Below, piece after piece: positions 53,207 to 62,015 of a DNA stretch of 64,000 nt. Made by a program: the position numbers and the translations under genes. Location of the stretch: assembly GCF_000513095.1 (NCBI RefSeq), contig NZ_BAUT01000002.1, forward strand, positions 1 to 64,000. Direction: 5' to 3'. Numbering within the stretch: the first letter of the stretch is position 1; every line of letters starts with the position of its first letter. Source of the stretch: Halalkalibacter wakoensis JCM 9140 (GTDB lineage: Bacteria; Bacillota; Bacilli; Bacillales; Bacillaceae_D). The notes below the pieces were generated by a model. It saw only the letters and a list, made by a program, of their open reading frames with translations, was not told the DNA's origin and did not search any database.

Positions 53207-54370
53207 ATGAAAACAGCACTCGAGAAAGTCAGCATTTGGATGATGGTTGCGTCACTTGGTTTCATTGTTAGTTCGCTTTGTGTCATATTGTTTGTTCACT
53301 ATTGGTCACATACAGAAGCAGGGAAGGTTCCTCCTAAAACAGCGGTATTGTTGCATGCTGTTCATCATAATCTCGTTACACCAGATATGAAAGCACCTAG
53401 TTTTTTAAGTAGAGGCGGTACGCCGAGATTTACAAATGAATGGATTGAGATACCTGTTTCTGATGGTACAGTCATAGAAGGAAAAATGTATCGCCCGATT
53501 GAAGAAGGTCCACATCCTATTATTATGTATTATCATGGTGGCGCCTTCATGGAAGGATATGGGAGTATTCACACTCATGATAATATTGTTCGTGCTCTTG
53601 CCTCAAGGACAAATAGTATTGTCATTGCAGTTGGATATCGTGTAGCACCGGCTTATCCTTTTCCAGCAGCAATTGAAGATAGTTATGATGCTTTAGTTTG
53701 GGCAAATGAGGTAGCAGAAGAGATTGGCGGGGACCGAGAGAATATAGCTGTTGTTGGTGATAGCGCGGGAGGCAACATAGCTACTGTCGTTTCGTTAATG
53801 GCTAGAGATCGAAGTGGTCCGGATATTAAAGCACAAGCTCTCCTTTACCCATTAACGACGTTTCAAGATATTGAGTTTGATTCAAGATTAGCTTATGATA
53901 GTGGCTATTACTTGCTTTCGAGGAGTGTAATGCTCCGAGCAAGAGACACGTATACACCTGATGAAGCACTCTGGATTCATGCGTATACATCGCCACTAGA
54001 TGCAGAGAACTTGTATGATCTTCCTCCTGCTATGGTCATTACGGCCGAATTTGATCCGTTACGAGATGAAGGAGAAGCATATGCGGAGCGTCTTGCTGAA
54101 CATGGTGTTCCGGTAAAGGCCATTCGCTACAATGGCGTCATGCATGGGTTCATTTCTTTTTATGAAGTCATGTATCGTGGCAATCACGGATTAAATGAAA
54201 CGTCTAGATTTTTACGATCGGCTTTTGCGGATGTTCCGACTCAACAGCCGTATCAATTTCACGTGTATGATGGTGAAACGAATCGATCGACAAAATTAAG
54301 AGATCAAGCAGAAGCTTATGCAATCGGAAGCTTTTTATTAGGCAAACAAGCGTTATCAATATTTGAATGA
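53207..54370 (+). CDS. alpha/beta hydrolase, HSL-type esterase
   Basis: 387 aa. N-terminal membrane anchor (about 10-32). HSL-family signatures: MYYHGGAFMEGYGSIHTHD with the oxyanion HGG, GYRVAPAYPFPAAIEDSYDAL, VVGDSAGGNIATVV (nucleophile Ser about 189), ITAEFDPLRDEGEAYAERL (Asp) and NGVMHGFISF (His). Catalytic triad complete. Membrane-bound esterase or lipase. GGGGGTGACG before ATG 53207. Confidence 0.92.
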   Translation: MKTALEKVSIWMMVASLGFIVSSLCVILFVHYWSHTEAGKVPPKTAVLLHAVHHNLVTPDMKAPSFLSRGGTPRFTNEWIEIPVSDGTVIEGKMYRPIEEGPHPIIMYYHGGAFMEGYGSIHTHDNIVRALASRTNSIVIAVGYRVAPAYPFPAAIEDSYDALVWANEVAEEIGGDRENIAVVGDSAGGNIATVVSLMARDRSGPDIKAQALLYPLTTFQDIEFDSRLAYDSGYYLLSRSVMLRARDTYTPDEALWIHAYTSPLDAENLYDLPPAMVITAEFDPLRDEGEAYAERLAEHGVPVKAIRYNGVMHGFISFYEVMYRGNHGLNETSRFLRSAFADVPTQQPYQFHVYDGETNRSTKLRDQAEAYAIGSFLLGKQALSIFE

Positions 54371-54397
54371 AAAAGTAGGAGCCACACTTGATGGCTC

Positions 54398-54640
54398 CTA
54401 TTGTTGTTGGGCTCTTTTGATAAACATTCTTTCTTCTTCAATTAACCCACATGTTGCACATTGTACACGTAGTTCTGGTCCTCGATAAGTCATGTGAAGT
54501 GGACCTGCATTGTTTTCCTCATATTGTTCAATGATAGCTCCGTTTTTAGCATCCATTTTCACAGGTGTTGCCACTTGTTGAATAAGATTAAAACGAGAGC
54601 GGTTCGTTTTGCAATTTGGACATAAATATGGATTTGACAT
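54398..54640 (-). CDS. two-CxxC zinc-ribbon protein
   Basis: 80 aa, ATG 54640 after AAAGGAGGAATG. YLCPNCKTNRSRF at the start and VQCATCGLIEEERMF near the end give a Cys4 zinc site around a central insertion. No named family; the spacing recalls small zinc proteins of bacilli. Stop lies close to a hairpin shared with the convergent esterase. Confidence 0.7.
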   Translation of the reverse strand: MSNPYLCPNCKTNRSRFNLIQQVATPVKMDAKNGAIIEQYEENNAGPLHMTYRGPELRVQCATCGLIEEERMFIKRAQQQ

Positions 54641-54724
54641 CTTTCATTCCTCCTTTTCCTCCTAGTGTTTCCAACAAGTTTACAAAAAGGAGAGGTAAAT
54701 AAAGGAAGATATCATCATGAAAGT

Positions 54725-54754
54725 AGGGTTGTGCCTTTTAAAGCACAACCCTAT
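54725..54754. terminator. hairpin terminator
   Basis: Perfect 11-bp stem TAGGGTTGTGC (54725-54735) and GCACAACCCTA (54744-54754). Serves the aminopeptidase gene on the minus strand. Confidence 0.75.
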
Positions 54755-54767
54755 TTAGACGGTACAT

Positions 54768-55998
54768 TAAAATGCCCAGTTCCCATCACGGAAGATCGGC
54801 TCGCGCTTGCCGTCTTCGTAGACACCATCGATGTTCATATCAGCCGAACCAATCATAAAGTCGACATGTGTGAGACTTGTATTTAAACCATTTTTCTCAA
54901 GTTCTTCTTTTGTCATTTCTTTTCCGCCTTCGATACAAAAAGCTAGGCAGATCCAATCGCTAAGTGATTGGAGGCATTCTCATCAAACAGGGTGTTATAA
55001 AAGAGAATATTTGTATCAGAAATTGGCGATTGATGAGGAACAAGTGCCACTTCACCAATATATCTAGCCCCTTCATCTGTATCTAGAAGGCGTTTTAACG
55101 TTTCGTAGCCTTCCTCTGCTTTGAAATCAATCACTTTTCCATCTTTAAATGTAAGTGAGAAATTGTTAATGAGGGTTCCACCATAATTTAATGGCTTCGT
55201 GCTAGATACCGTACCGTTCACGCCCGTTTTCTTAGCTGACGTAAATACTTCTTCTGTTGGCATATTTGCCACAAATGAGACTCCATCTTTATTGACACTG
55301 CCACCGCTAACCCACAAATGGGTTTCTGGTAGTTCAATCACTAAATCTGTCCCCTCCGATGTATAATGAAGAGCATGGTAGTGTTTATCATTTAAAGCTT
55401 TCATTTTGTCATCAAGCGCTGTTAAATGCTCTTGCCATGCTGATACTGGATCTTCTTCGTTAATACGAGTCGCTGCAAAAATAGCTTCCCATAGTTTTTC
55501 GACAGCGTGTTCTTCTGACTCATTCGGAAATACTTTTTTGGCCCAACCAACAGAAGGAACAGCAACAATAGACCAACTAATTTTATCTGACATAATATAG
55601 GAGCGGAAGCCTTCCATTGCTTTTCCACTTGCTTTGTTTGCATTTGAAACACGTTCAGGATCTGCATCTTTTAGTAAATCCGGGTTTGAACCTGTAATGC
55701 TTAAAAAGGCTGCACCATTTTCAGCCATCTCCTCGTATCCTTTTGCAACCCACTGTGGAAATTCATGAAACGCTTCATCTGGAGCTAGCTCATATTTCGT
55801 TTTCGTTAATTCCTCATCACTCCACTCGACATGGACATTCTTCGCTCCCGCTTCGTATGCCTTTTTGGCAACAGCGCGAACGTAATCGGCAGCATTTAAC
55901 GGAGTGCGAACAACTAACGTTTGTCCTGGCTGTATATTGATTCCAACTTTAACGGCTAATTCAGCATATTTTTCTAACTTATCTTGAAAGCTAGTCAT
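54768..55998 (-). pseudogene. ampS: AmpS/M29 family aminopeptidase, frameshifted near the C-terminus
   Basis: Frame 1 runs from ATG 55998: MTSFQDKLEKYAELAVKVGI, NIQPGQTLVVRTPLNAADYVR, VYI-type metal motifs such as ELPETHLWVSGGSVNKDGVSFVANMPTEEVFT. It stops at 54943 after NASNHLAIGSA. The next frame continues the family's C-terminus: AFCIEGGKEMTKEELEKNG, LTHVDFMIGSADMNIDGVYEDGKREPIFRDGNWAF, ending at 54768. One missing base in GCCTA(N)GCT restores a 410-aa M29 peptidase with its last metal ligands. Likely sequencing error. Confidence 0.9.
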
Positions 55999-56122
55999 GA
56001 ACCATTCCTCATTTCTATATGTATAATTTTACATGCACTATTTATTTTATCAATTTTGTCTACGTGTGAAAAGGATAGCGACCTTTTCTACTTTGTGATA
56101 TGATAAGTCATGGAAAAAGACA

Positions 56123-56155
56123 AGAGGTTCGCAAACTCCCTCTATAAAAAACTAA
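56123..56155 (+). promoter_or_regulatory. preQ1-I riboswitch aptamer
   Basis: AGAGGTTCGCAAACTCCCTC then TATAAAAAACTAA: stem AGAGG/CCTCT and the A-rich tail that makes the pseudoknot, almost the B. subtilis queC aptamer. It lies about 220 bp before queC and should shut the operon when preQ1 is plentiful. Confidence 0.92.
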
Positions 56156-56162
56156 GGTGTTG

Positions 56163-56190
56163 ACTGTACATGGATTACGTACAGTTTTCT
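56163..56190 (+). terminator. riboswitch-controlled terminator of queCDEF
   Basis: ACTGTAC (56163-56169) and GTACAGT (56179-56185) followed by TTTCTTGTCGTTTT, eight bases after the aptamer. Transcription-attenuation expression platform. Confidence 0.75.
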
Positions 56191-56373
56191 TGTCGTTTTG
56201 AGTGACAAGAACCGTTCTCAATAATGATGGAAACCCTACTATTGTTTCCTAACATCATACAATATGTGTGAAAAAGAACGAATATACCCGTTTGGAGTGA
56301 TCGAATGCTCTTTCTCAATAAGAATTTCACAGACGATTGTCAAAGTGAAATTTATAAAAAGGAGAAATGAGAC

Positions 56374-57042
56374 ATGAGAAATGAAAAAGCGGTCGTTGTA
56401 TTTAGTGGTGGTCAAGATAGTACGACTTGCCTCTTATGGGCACTAAAGCAATTTAAAGAGGTTGCGACGGTTACGTTTGACTACGGACAACGCCATCATG
56501 AAGAAATTACATGCGCACGAGAAATCGCTGAAGAATTAGGTGTATCTTTCCATGTACTTGATATGACATTGATCAATCAACTATCAGCCAACGCCCTGAC
56601 AAGAAAGGACATTGAGGTGAAAGCTGGTGAAAACGGTGAACTTCCTTCGACATTTGTTCCAGGTCGGAATCATTTGTTTTTATCGTTTGCAGCTGTTTAC
56701 GCACAAGCAATTGGAGCGCGCCATATTATTACAGGCGTCTGTGAAACAGACTTTAGTGGATATCCGGACTGCCGTGATAGTTTTGTCAAATCATTAAATG
56801 TCACGTTGAATTTAGCGATGGATGAACAATTTGTCATTCACACACCGCTTATGTGGTTAAACAAAGCAGAGACGTGGAAGTTAGCTGATCAGTTAGGTTC
56901 GCTTGAATTTATTAGAGCAAAAACATTAACCTGTTATCATGGGGTACGCGGAGATGGATGCGGAGAATGCCCGGCATGCCAGTTGCGAAAAAAAGGATTA
57001 GACGACTACCTTACAGAGAAGCAAGGAGGTAGCACGATATGA
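56374..57042 (+). CDS. queC: 7-cyano-7-deazaguanine synthase QueC
   Basis: 222 aa. [20 protein letters not shown] (ATP-pyrophosphatase SGGxDS, 9-14) and C-terminal zinc cluster [21 protein letters not shown]. Makes preQ0 from carboxydeazaguanine with ATP and ammonia. AAAGGAGAA before ATG 56374. First gene of queCDEF, overlapping queD by four bases (ATGA). Confidence 0.97.
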   Translation: MRNEKAVVVFSGGQDSTTCLLWALKQFKEVATVTFDYGQRHHEEITCAREIAEELGVSFHVLDMTLINQLSANALTRKDIEVKAGENGELPSTFVPGRNHLFLSFAAVYAQAIGARHIITGVCETDFSGYPDCRDSFVKSLNVTLNLAMDEQFVIHTPLMWLNKAETWKLADQLGSLEFIRAKTLTCYHGVRGDGCGECPACQLRKKGLDDYLTEKQGGSTI

Positions 57043-57464
57043 TTCAGCAGTTTTATCCGCAAGTTCAGCACTCGTATCGCTATGAATTAAATAAAGATAT
57101 GCATCTAGCAGCGGCTCATTTCATTCCAGATGATGCAGCCGGTCAATGTAAGAACATGCATGGCCATACGTATTTTATAAACATTACAATTGGTGGAGAT
57201 ACGCTAGATGAGTTAGGGTTTCTGATTAATTTCAAACGTATAAAAGAGATCGTTCATAAACGTTATGATCATTCTGTCTTAAATGATCATTTAGAATATA
57301 AGGATGTTTTCCCAACAACAGAAAGAGTAGCAGAACAAATTTGGCAAGCCGTTCAAGCCGAGTTGCAAACTCAAGTCAATAAGCCAAACTGCCTACAAGT
57401 TGTTGTTCGTGAAACGCCGACAAGTTATGTGGTCTATCGTCCAAAGCCGGAGGAGTTAGCATGA
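57039..57464 (+). CDS. queD: 6-carboxytetrahydropterin synthase QueD
   Basis: 141 aa. Zinc His ligands in [29 protein letters not shown] (HF, HGH) with catalytic Cys, and [39 protein letters not shown]. Makes carboxytetrahydropterin from dihydroneopterin triphosphate. Overlaps both neighbours by four bases. Confidence 0.97.
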   Translation: MIQQFYPQVQHSYRYELNKDMHLAAAHFIPDDAAGQCKNMHGHTYFINITIGGDTLDELGFLINFKRIKEIVHKRYDHSVLNDHLEYKDVFPTTERVAEQIWQAVQAELQTQVNKPNCLQVVVRETPTSYVVYRPKPEELA

Positions 57465-58168
57465 AAATCCCGGTAATGGAAGTGTTTGGCCCAACGATTC
57501 AAGGTGAGGGAATGGTCATTGGCCAAAAGACGATGTTTGTCCGGACAGGAGGTTGTGACTATTCCTGTTCTTGGTGTGATTCTAGTTTTACGTGGGACGG
57601 TACAGCGCGAAGTGAATTACTTGAAGTAGAAGCAATTATAAAAAAGATAAAAGAAACCGGTGGAGAGTATTTTTCCCATGTTACGATTTCTGGAGGGAAT
57701 CCGGCTCTTCATAAAGGAATAGGTGAACTGGTAGACCGATGTCATGAAGAAGGCTGGAAAGTAGCGATAGAAACTCAAGGATCGATTTGGCAGGAATGGA
57801 TGAAAGAGATCGATGATGTCACCATTTCCCCGAAACCTCCAAGTTCTAATATGAAAACAGACTTTGAAAAACTTGATTTTTATGTAGAACAGTTGAAAGA
57901 CCGAAAGTTCAGTTTGAAAGTGGTTGTATTTACGGAGGAAGATTTTCGTTATGCCGAACAAATTCATGTACGTTATCCCAAAGTGCCTTTTTATTTGCAA
58001 ATTGGCAATGAGGATATTAGCACGACAGACGACGAGGCATTGCTCTCTAAGTTGCTACATGCCTATGAATGGTTAATTGATCGTGCGACTAAATCAACGA
58101 TCATGAATGATGCGAAAGTTTTGCCGCAGCTTCACACTTTGATTTGGGGCAACAAGCGTGGCGTTTAA
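57461..58168 (+). CDS. queE: 7-carboxy-7-deazaguanine synthase QueE (radical SAM)
   Basis: 235 aa. [34 protein letters not shown] contains the CxxxCxxC cluster motif with the usual short QueE variant, then [12 protein letters not shown]. Converts carboxytetrahydropterin to carboxydeazaguanine using SAM and Mg. Operon position between queD and queF. Confidence 0.97.
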   Translation: MKIPVMEVFGPTIQGEGMVIGQKTMFVRTGGCDYSCSWCDSSFTWDGTARSELLEVEAIIKKIKETGGEYFSHVTISGGNPALHKGIGELVDRCHEEGWKVAIETQGSIWQEWMKEIDDVTISPKPPSSNMKTDFEKLDFYVEQLKDRKFSLKVVVFTEEDFRYAEQIHVRYPKVPFYLQIGNEDISTTDDEALLSKLLHAYEWLIDRATKSTIMNDAKVLPQLHTLIWGNKRGV

Positions 58169-58182
58169 AAGGAGAGAGAAGA

Positions 58183-58680
58183 ATGAGTGGTAGAAAGAAA
58201 GAAGAATTAGAAGGGGTTACACTTCTTGGGAATCAAGGAACAGCCTATGACTTTTCATACAACCCTTCTGTTTTAGAGGTGTTCGAAAATAAACACCAAA
58301 ATCGTGATTATTTTGTTAAGTTTAACTGTCCTGAGTTTACATCCTTATGTCCAATGACGAATCAGCCAGATTTCGCAACGATTTATATTAGTTATATTCC
58401 GGATGTGAAGATGGTTGAAAGTAAGTCGTTAAAACTCTATTTATTTAGCTTCCGTAATCATGGGGATTTCCACGAAGATTGCATGAATATTATTATGAAC
58501 GATCTTATTGAGTTAATGGATCCGCGTTACATTGAAGTGTGGGGCAAATTCACACCACGTGGCGGCATTTCAATTGATCCATACACAAACTATGGCAAGC
58601 CAGGAACGAAATACGAAAAAATGGCAGAACACCGTATGATGAATCATGATATGTATCCGGAGACGATTGATAATAGATAA
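58183..58680 (+). CDS. queF: NADPH-dependent preQ0 reductase QueF
   Basis: 165 aa from ATG 58183 (AAAGGAGAG upstream; the frame back to 58144 has no site). [24 protein letters not shown] with catalytic Cys, [22 protein letters not shown] (QueF motif E-S-K-S-x-K) and HE. Type I unimodular QueF. Reduces preQ0 nitrile to preQ1, the ligand of the riboswitch at 56123. Confidence 0.97.
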   Translation: MSGRKKEELEGVTLLGNQGTAYDFSYNPSVLEVFENKHQNRDYFVKFNCPEFTSLCPMTNQPDFATIYISYIPDVKMVESKSLKLYLFSFRNHGDFHEDCMNIIMNDLIELMDPRYIEVWGKFTPRGGISIDPYTNYGKPGTKYEKMAEHRMMNHDMYPETIDNR

Positions 58681-58687
58681 TAGTCTA

Positions 58688-58729
58688 GAAAGCTAGCATA
58701 GAGGTAAAGCTCTATTGCTAGCTTTCTTT
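58688..58729. terminator. bidirectional terminator between queF and ytdA
   Basis: GAAAGCTAGCATAGAG (58688-58703) pairs with CTCTATTGCTAGCTTTC (58710-58725) with one bulge; T-rich flank. Overlaps the ytdA stop region. Confidence 0.85.
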
Positions 58730-59530
58730 GTTTTCGTTCATATACGTTAGAAGTTTATAATAGTCTTCTCTTATCCCAATATCATAGCGTGTTCCAGACA
58801 ACTGATAACCAAAACTAGTGGTCGTTTTGAGCATTTCTTTTATAGCATCTGTTAGTTGAATTTCTCCACCACTTCCTGGTTTGACTTGTGCTAAGTACTC
58901 AAAGATATCTGAATGCAGAACGTAGCGACCCATCACAGCCAAGTTTGATGGAGCGTTCGATTGTGGTTTTTCAACAAGGTCATGAATCTTATACAAATGT
59001 TTCTTATGTGGAGTTCCATCGATTACGCCATATTGTTTTAATAATTCGTCATTTACTTTACGAACACCGACGACATTTGACTGAACATCATCGTACGCCT
59101 GTATAAGTTGGCCGATGGCTGGTTGTTCATCTATAAATAAATCATCAGGAAGTAAAACAGCGAATGGCTCATTGTTAACAAACGGCTTACCTAGACGAAT
59201 GGCATCGCCAAGTCCTTTCGCTACAGGCTGACGTACAAACTGAACATGAATATCAGGGACAGAAATGGACTTTAATAAATGAGTTTTATTATTTTGCTCT
59301 AAAAAAGTCTCCAATTCTATAGAACGATCAAAATAATCGATGATCATATTTTTATTTCTTGAAACGACAATTAAGATCTCTTCAATCCCGGATTCCATAG
59401 CTTCTTGAACAATATAATCAATGGCGGGCTTCCCATGAATAGGAAACATTTCTTTTGGAACCACTTTTGTTATTGGGAGACTTCTAGTACCATATCCTGC
59501 TGCAGGTATGATTGCCTTTCTTACTTTCAC
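58718..59530 (-). CDS. ytdA: UTP-glucose-1-phosphate uridylyltransferase (YtdA/GtaB-like)
   Basis: 270 aa from GTG 59530, seven bases after AGGGGG; ATG 59536 is too close to that site. KAIIPAAGYGTRSLPITKVVPKEMFPIHGKPAIDYIVQEA is the nucleotidyltransferase loop (GxGTR...K), VLLPDDLF the metal Asp, VEKPQSNAPSNLAVMGRYV and GSGGEIQLTDAI the sugar site. Makes UDP-glucose. Divergent from the UDP-glucose dehydrogenase gene, as ytdA and ytcA in B. subtilis, so the product probably feeds a spore-surface polysaccharide. Confidence 0.92.
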   Translation of the reverse strand: MKVRKAIIPAAGYGTRSLPITKVVPKEMFPIHGKPAIDYIVQEAMESGIEEILIVVSRNKNMIIDYFDRSIELETFLEQNNKTHLLKSISVPDIHVQFVRQPVAKGLGDAIRLGKPFVNNEPFAVLLPDDLFIDEQPAIGQLIQAYDDVQSNVVGVRKVNDELLKQYGVIDGTPHKKHLYKIHDLVEKPQSNAPSNLAVMGRYVLHSDIFEYLAQVKPGSGGEIQLTDAIKEMLKTTTSFGYQLSGTRYDIGIREDYYKLLTYMNENKES

Positions 59531-59757
59531 GTTCATTCCCCCTTTACATATCACATACTATTCGTCCAAAGAATGAAGAGGAAGTTGTCCGTGTATGAAT
59601 CTTCTATATCTAGGCCATTTTCTTGGTTGAAAGAGAACGAACTAGAGACAAACGCTTATTTTATTCTGAAAATGACTTCTTAGCTCACTTATAGCCTTTG
59701 CGTGAAATAGAATATACAAATCTAGATATTATTTATGTAAAGAGGAGTCGACAAAAC

Positions 59758-61038
59758 ATGATGAATGTATGTGTAATAGGAGCAGGGTATGTAGGTTTGA
59801 CAACCTCTACAGTGTTAGCTAACTATGGACATCACGTAACATGTGTAGATCAAATAGAAGATAAAGTCAATCAGCTAGGAAGAGGAGAAGTGCCTATTTA
59901 TGAACCAGGTTTGGAAGAAATGCTTCAAAAAAATATAAAAAGCGGCCATTTAACGTTTACAACAAATCTTAAAGAAGCAGTCAAGAAAAGCACTCTTATT
60001 TTTATTGCAGTAGGAACCCCTCAAGATGAAAGCGGGAAAACAGACCTTCGTTTCTTTGAGAACGTGACGAATGAAGTAATCCCACTAATTGATTCCTATA
60101 AAGTCATTATTACAAAAAGTACGGTTCCAGTTGGGACAAATGAAGAACTTTATCAAAAGTTTATGAAAAAAGGAGTAGAGAAATCTCATTTTGATATTGT
60201 TTCGAATCCAGAATTTTTACGAGAAGGAACAGCCATAAACGATATGCTTTATCCAGATAAGATTGTGGTAGGTACAAAGGAGCAAACGCCTATTCCTTTC
60301 ATCAAAAAACTATATTCTTTTATAGAAGCTCCTTATATTATTACTAGTTTAAGCGGAGCTGAAATGATTAAATATGCTTCTAATGCGTTTTTAGCTCTGA
60401 AAGTATCTTTCATTAACGAGTTGGCAAAAATGGCTGACCGAAGTAAGGTCGATATCACAGATGTCGCATATGGGATTGGGCTCGATCCTAGAATTGGTCA
60501 CCCGTTCCTTCAAGCTGGACTGGGTTACGGGGGATCTTGCTTACCGAAGGATTTGTCTTCATTGGAACATCAATTTTTAACGAAAAACATCACACCTCAA
60601 ATCCTGCAAGCTGCACAAAAAGTGAATAATAGTATCATTAGCGAGTATATCAAGAAAATGAAATTAGAACTGATCAATCTACAACATAAAAAGATAACGG
60701 TTTGGGGAGCAACATTTAAGCCAAATACCGATGATACTAGGCATTCACAGGCCTTAAAGTTAGTAGAAAAATTAGTTGAAGAGGGCGCTGAAGTTCATTT
60801 GTATGATCCAATGGTTACACCTTCTATTGAAGGCGTAACAACTCATACGAAACTATATGATTCGATCGAGGACAGTGAATTATTAGTGATTGCGACGGAA
60901 TGGAGTCAATTCGTTGAAGCTGATTGGGAGCGTGTAAAAAGAACAATGACCAATCAGGCTGTCCTTGATTGTCGAAATTGCCTCGAACCGTCGACTTTAG
61001 AAGAGCATGGAATCCGTTATCGGGGGGTGGCAAGATGA
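59758..61038 (+). CDS. ytcA: UDP-glucose 6-dehydrogenase (YtcA-like)
   Basis: 426 aa from ATG 59758 (AAAGAGGAG ten bases upstream). MMNVCVIGAGYVGLTTSTVL is the NAD fold; FIAVGTPQDESGKTDL, STVPVGTNEELY, SNPEFLREGTAINDML, and GLGYGGSCLPKDLSSLEHQ with the catalytic Cys (about 261). Oxidises UDP-glucose to UDP-glucuronate. Overlaps the following epimerase gene by four bases (ATGA). Confidence 0.94.
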   Translation: MMNVCVIGAGYVGLTTSTVLANYGHHVTCVDQIEDKVNQLGRGEVPIYEPGLEEMLQKNIKSGHLTFTTNLKEAVKKSTLIFIAVGTPQDESGKTDLRFFENVTNEVIPLIDSYKVIITKSTVPVGTNEELYQKFMKKGVEKSHFDIVSNPEFLREGTAINDMLYPDKIVVGTKEQTPIPFIKKLYSFIEAPYIITSLSGAEMIKYASNAFLALKVSFINELAKMADRSKVDITDVAYGIGLDPRIGHPFLQAGLGYGGSCLPKDLSSLEHQFLTKNITPQILQAAQKVNNSIISEYIKKMKLELINLQHKKITVWGATFKPNTDDTRHSQALKLVEKLVEEGAEVHLYDPMVTPSIEGVTTHTKLYDSIEDSELLVIATEWSQFVEADWERVKRTMTNQAVLDCRNCLEPSTLEEHGIRYRGVAR

Positions 61039-61981
61039 AAATTCTTGTTACGGGATGTGGTGGATTCATAGGTTCTCATCTTTGTGAAAAACTACTAGAA
61101 AATCACAATGTTAATATTGTCGGTATTGATACGTTTATAGGGCCTACACCCGAATCTATTTCACGCCAAAATCTAAAAAACTTATTACTGCATCCTCGTT
61201 TTCGTTTTGTTGAAGAAAACTTAGAGACAATAAATTGGGAAGCTTATTTACAAGATGTTGAATATGTTTATCATTTAGCTGGAATGCCAGGTGTCAGGTC
61301 TAGTTGGGGATCGGATTTTCAAAAATATGTGATCAATAATATTGATGTGACACAAAGGTTACTTGAAGCTAGTAAACATGTTCCGTTAAAAAAGTTTATT
61401 TATTCTTCCACCTCTTCTGTGTACGGGGAAACTGTTGGAAAAGTATCGGAGAATGCAAGAACCGAGCCGTTATCGCCATATGGGATAACGAAATTAACAG
61501 GGGAACATTTGTGCCATGTGTATCGAAAGAGTTTTGGTGTACCAACGGTAATTGTAAGGTATTTTACCGTATATGGACCGAGACAAAGAAGCGATATGGC
61601 TTTTCATCGTTTCATTAAAAACATCATTCAAGGCAAACCTATTACAATCTTTGGCGATGGATCGCAAACGCGTGATTTTACATTTGTGCATGACTGTGTC
61701 AAAGCAACTGCATCGGTGTTATACGCAGATGGAGTGATTGGGGAAATCATTAATATTGGCGGGAAAGAACGTGCTCCATATTGGATATCATTACGGAAAT
61801 GGAGAAACTTGTTGGTTATAAGGCGAAAATGGTTTTTAAGAAAGAAGCAATCGGGGAGCCGAAGCATACGTGGGCGGATATCGACAAAGCAGAAAAATTG
61901 CTCGCTTATAAGCCAGAAGTTGATCTCGTAACAGGTTTGAAGGAAGAGTTGTGTTATTTAGAGACGATTTATAAAAGGTAG
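61035..61981 (+). pseudogene. ytcB: UDP-glucuronate epimerase-like NAD-dependent SDR (YtcB-like), frameshifted
   Basis: MKILVTGCGGFIGSHLCEKL (GxxGxxG NAD motif), YHLAGMPGVRSSWGSDF, YSSTSSVYGETVG, YGITKLTGEHLC (YxxxK) and YFTVYGPRQRSDMAFHRFIKNI. At about 61775 frame 1 drifts into nonsense, while the next frame gives ILDIITEMEKLVGYKAKMVF and the usual end GEPKHTWADIDKAEKLLAYKPEVDLVTGLKEEL, stop 61981. One missing base (GCTTCC to GCTCC) restores a 315-aa epimerase. Likely sequencing error. Confidence 0.9.
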
Positions 61982-61982
61982 A

Positions 61983-62013
61983 AAAAGGTGTCGCAGATTT
62001 TGCGACACCTTTT
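61983..62013. terminator. bidirectional terminator
   Basis: Perfect 13-bp stem AAAAAGGTGTCGCA-type (61983-61995) with TGCGACACCTTTT (62001-62013), between convergent ytcB-like and ytcC-like genes. Confidence 0.93.
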
Positions 62014-62015
62014 CT

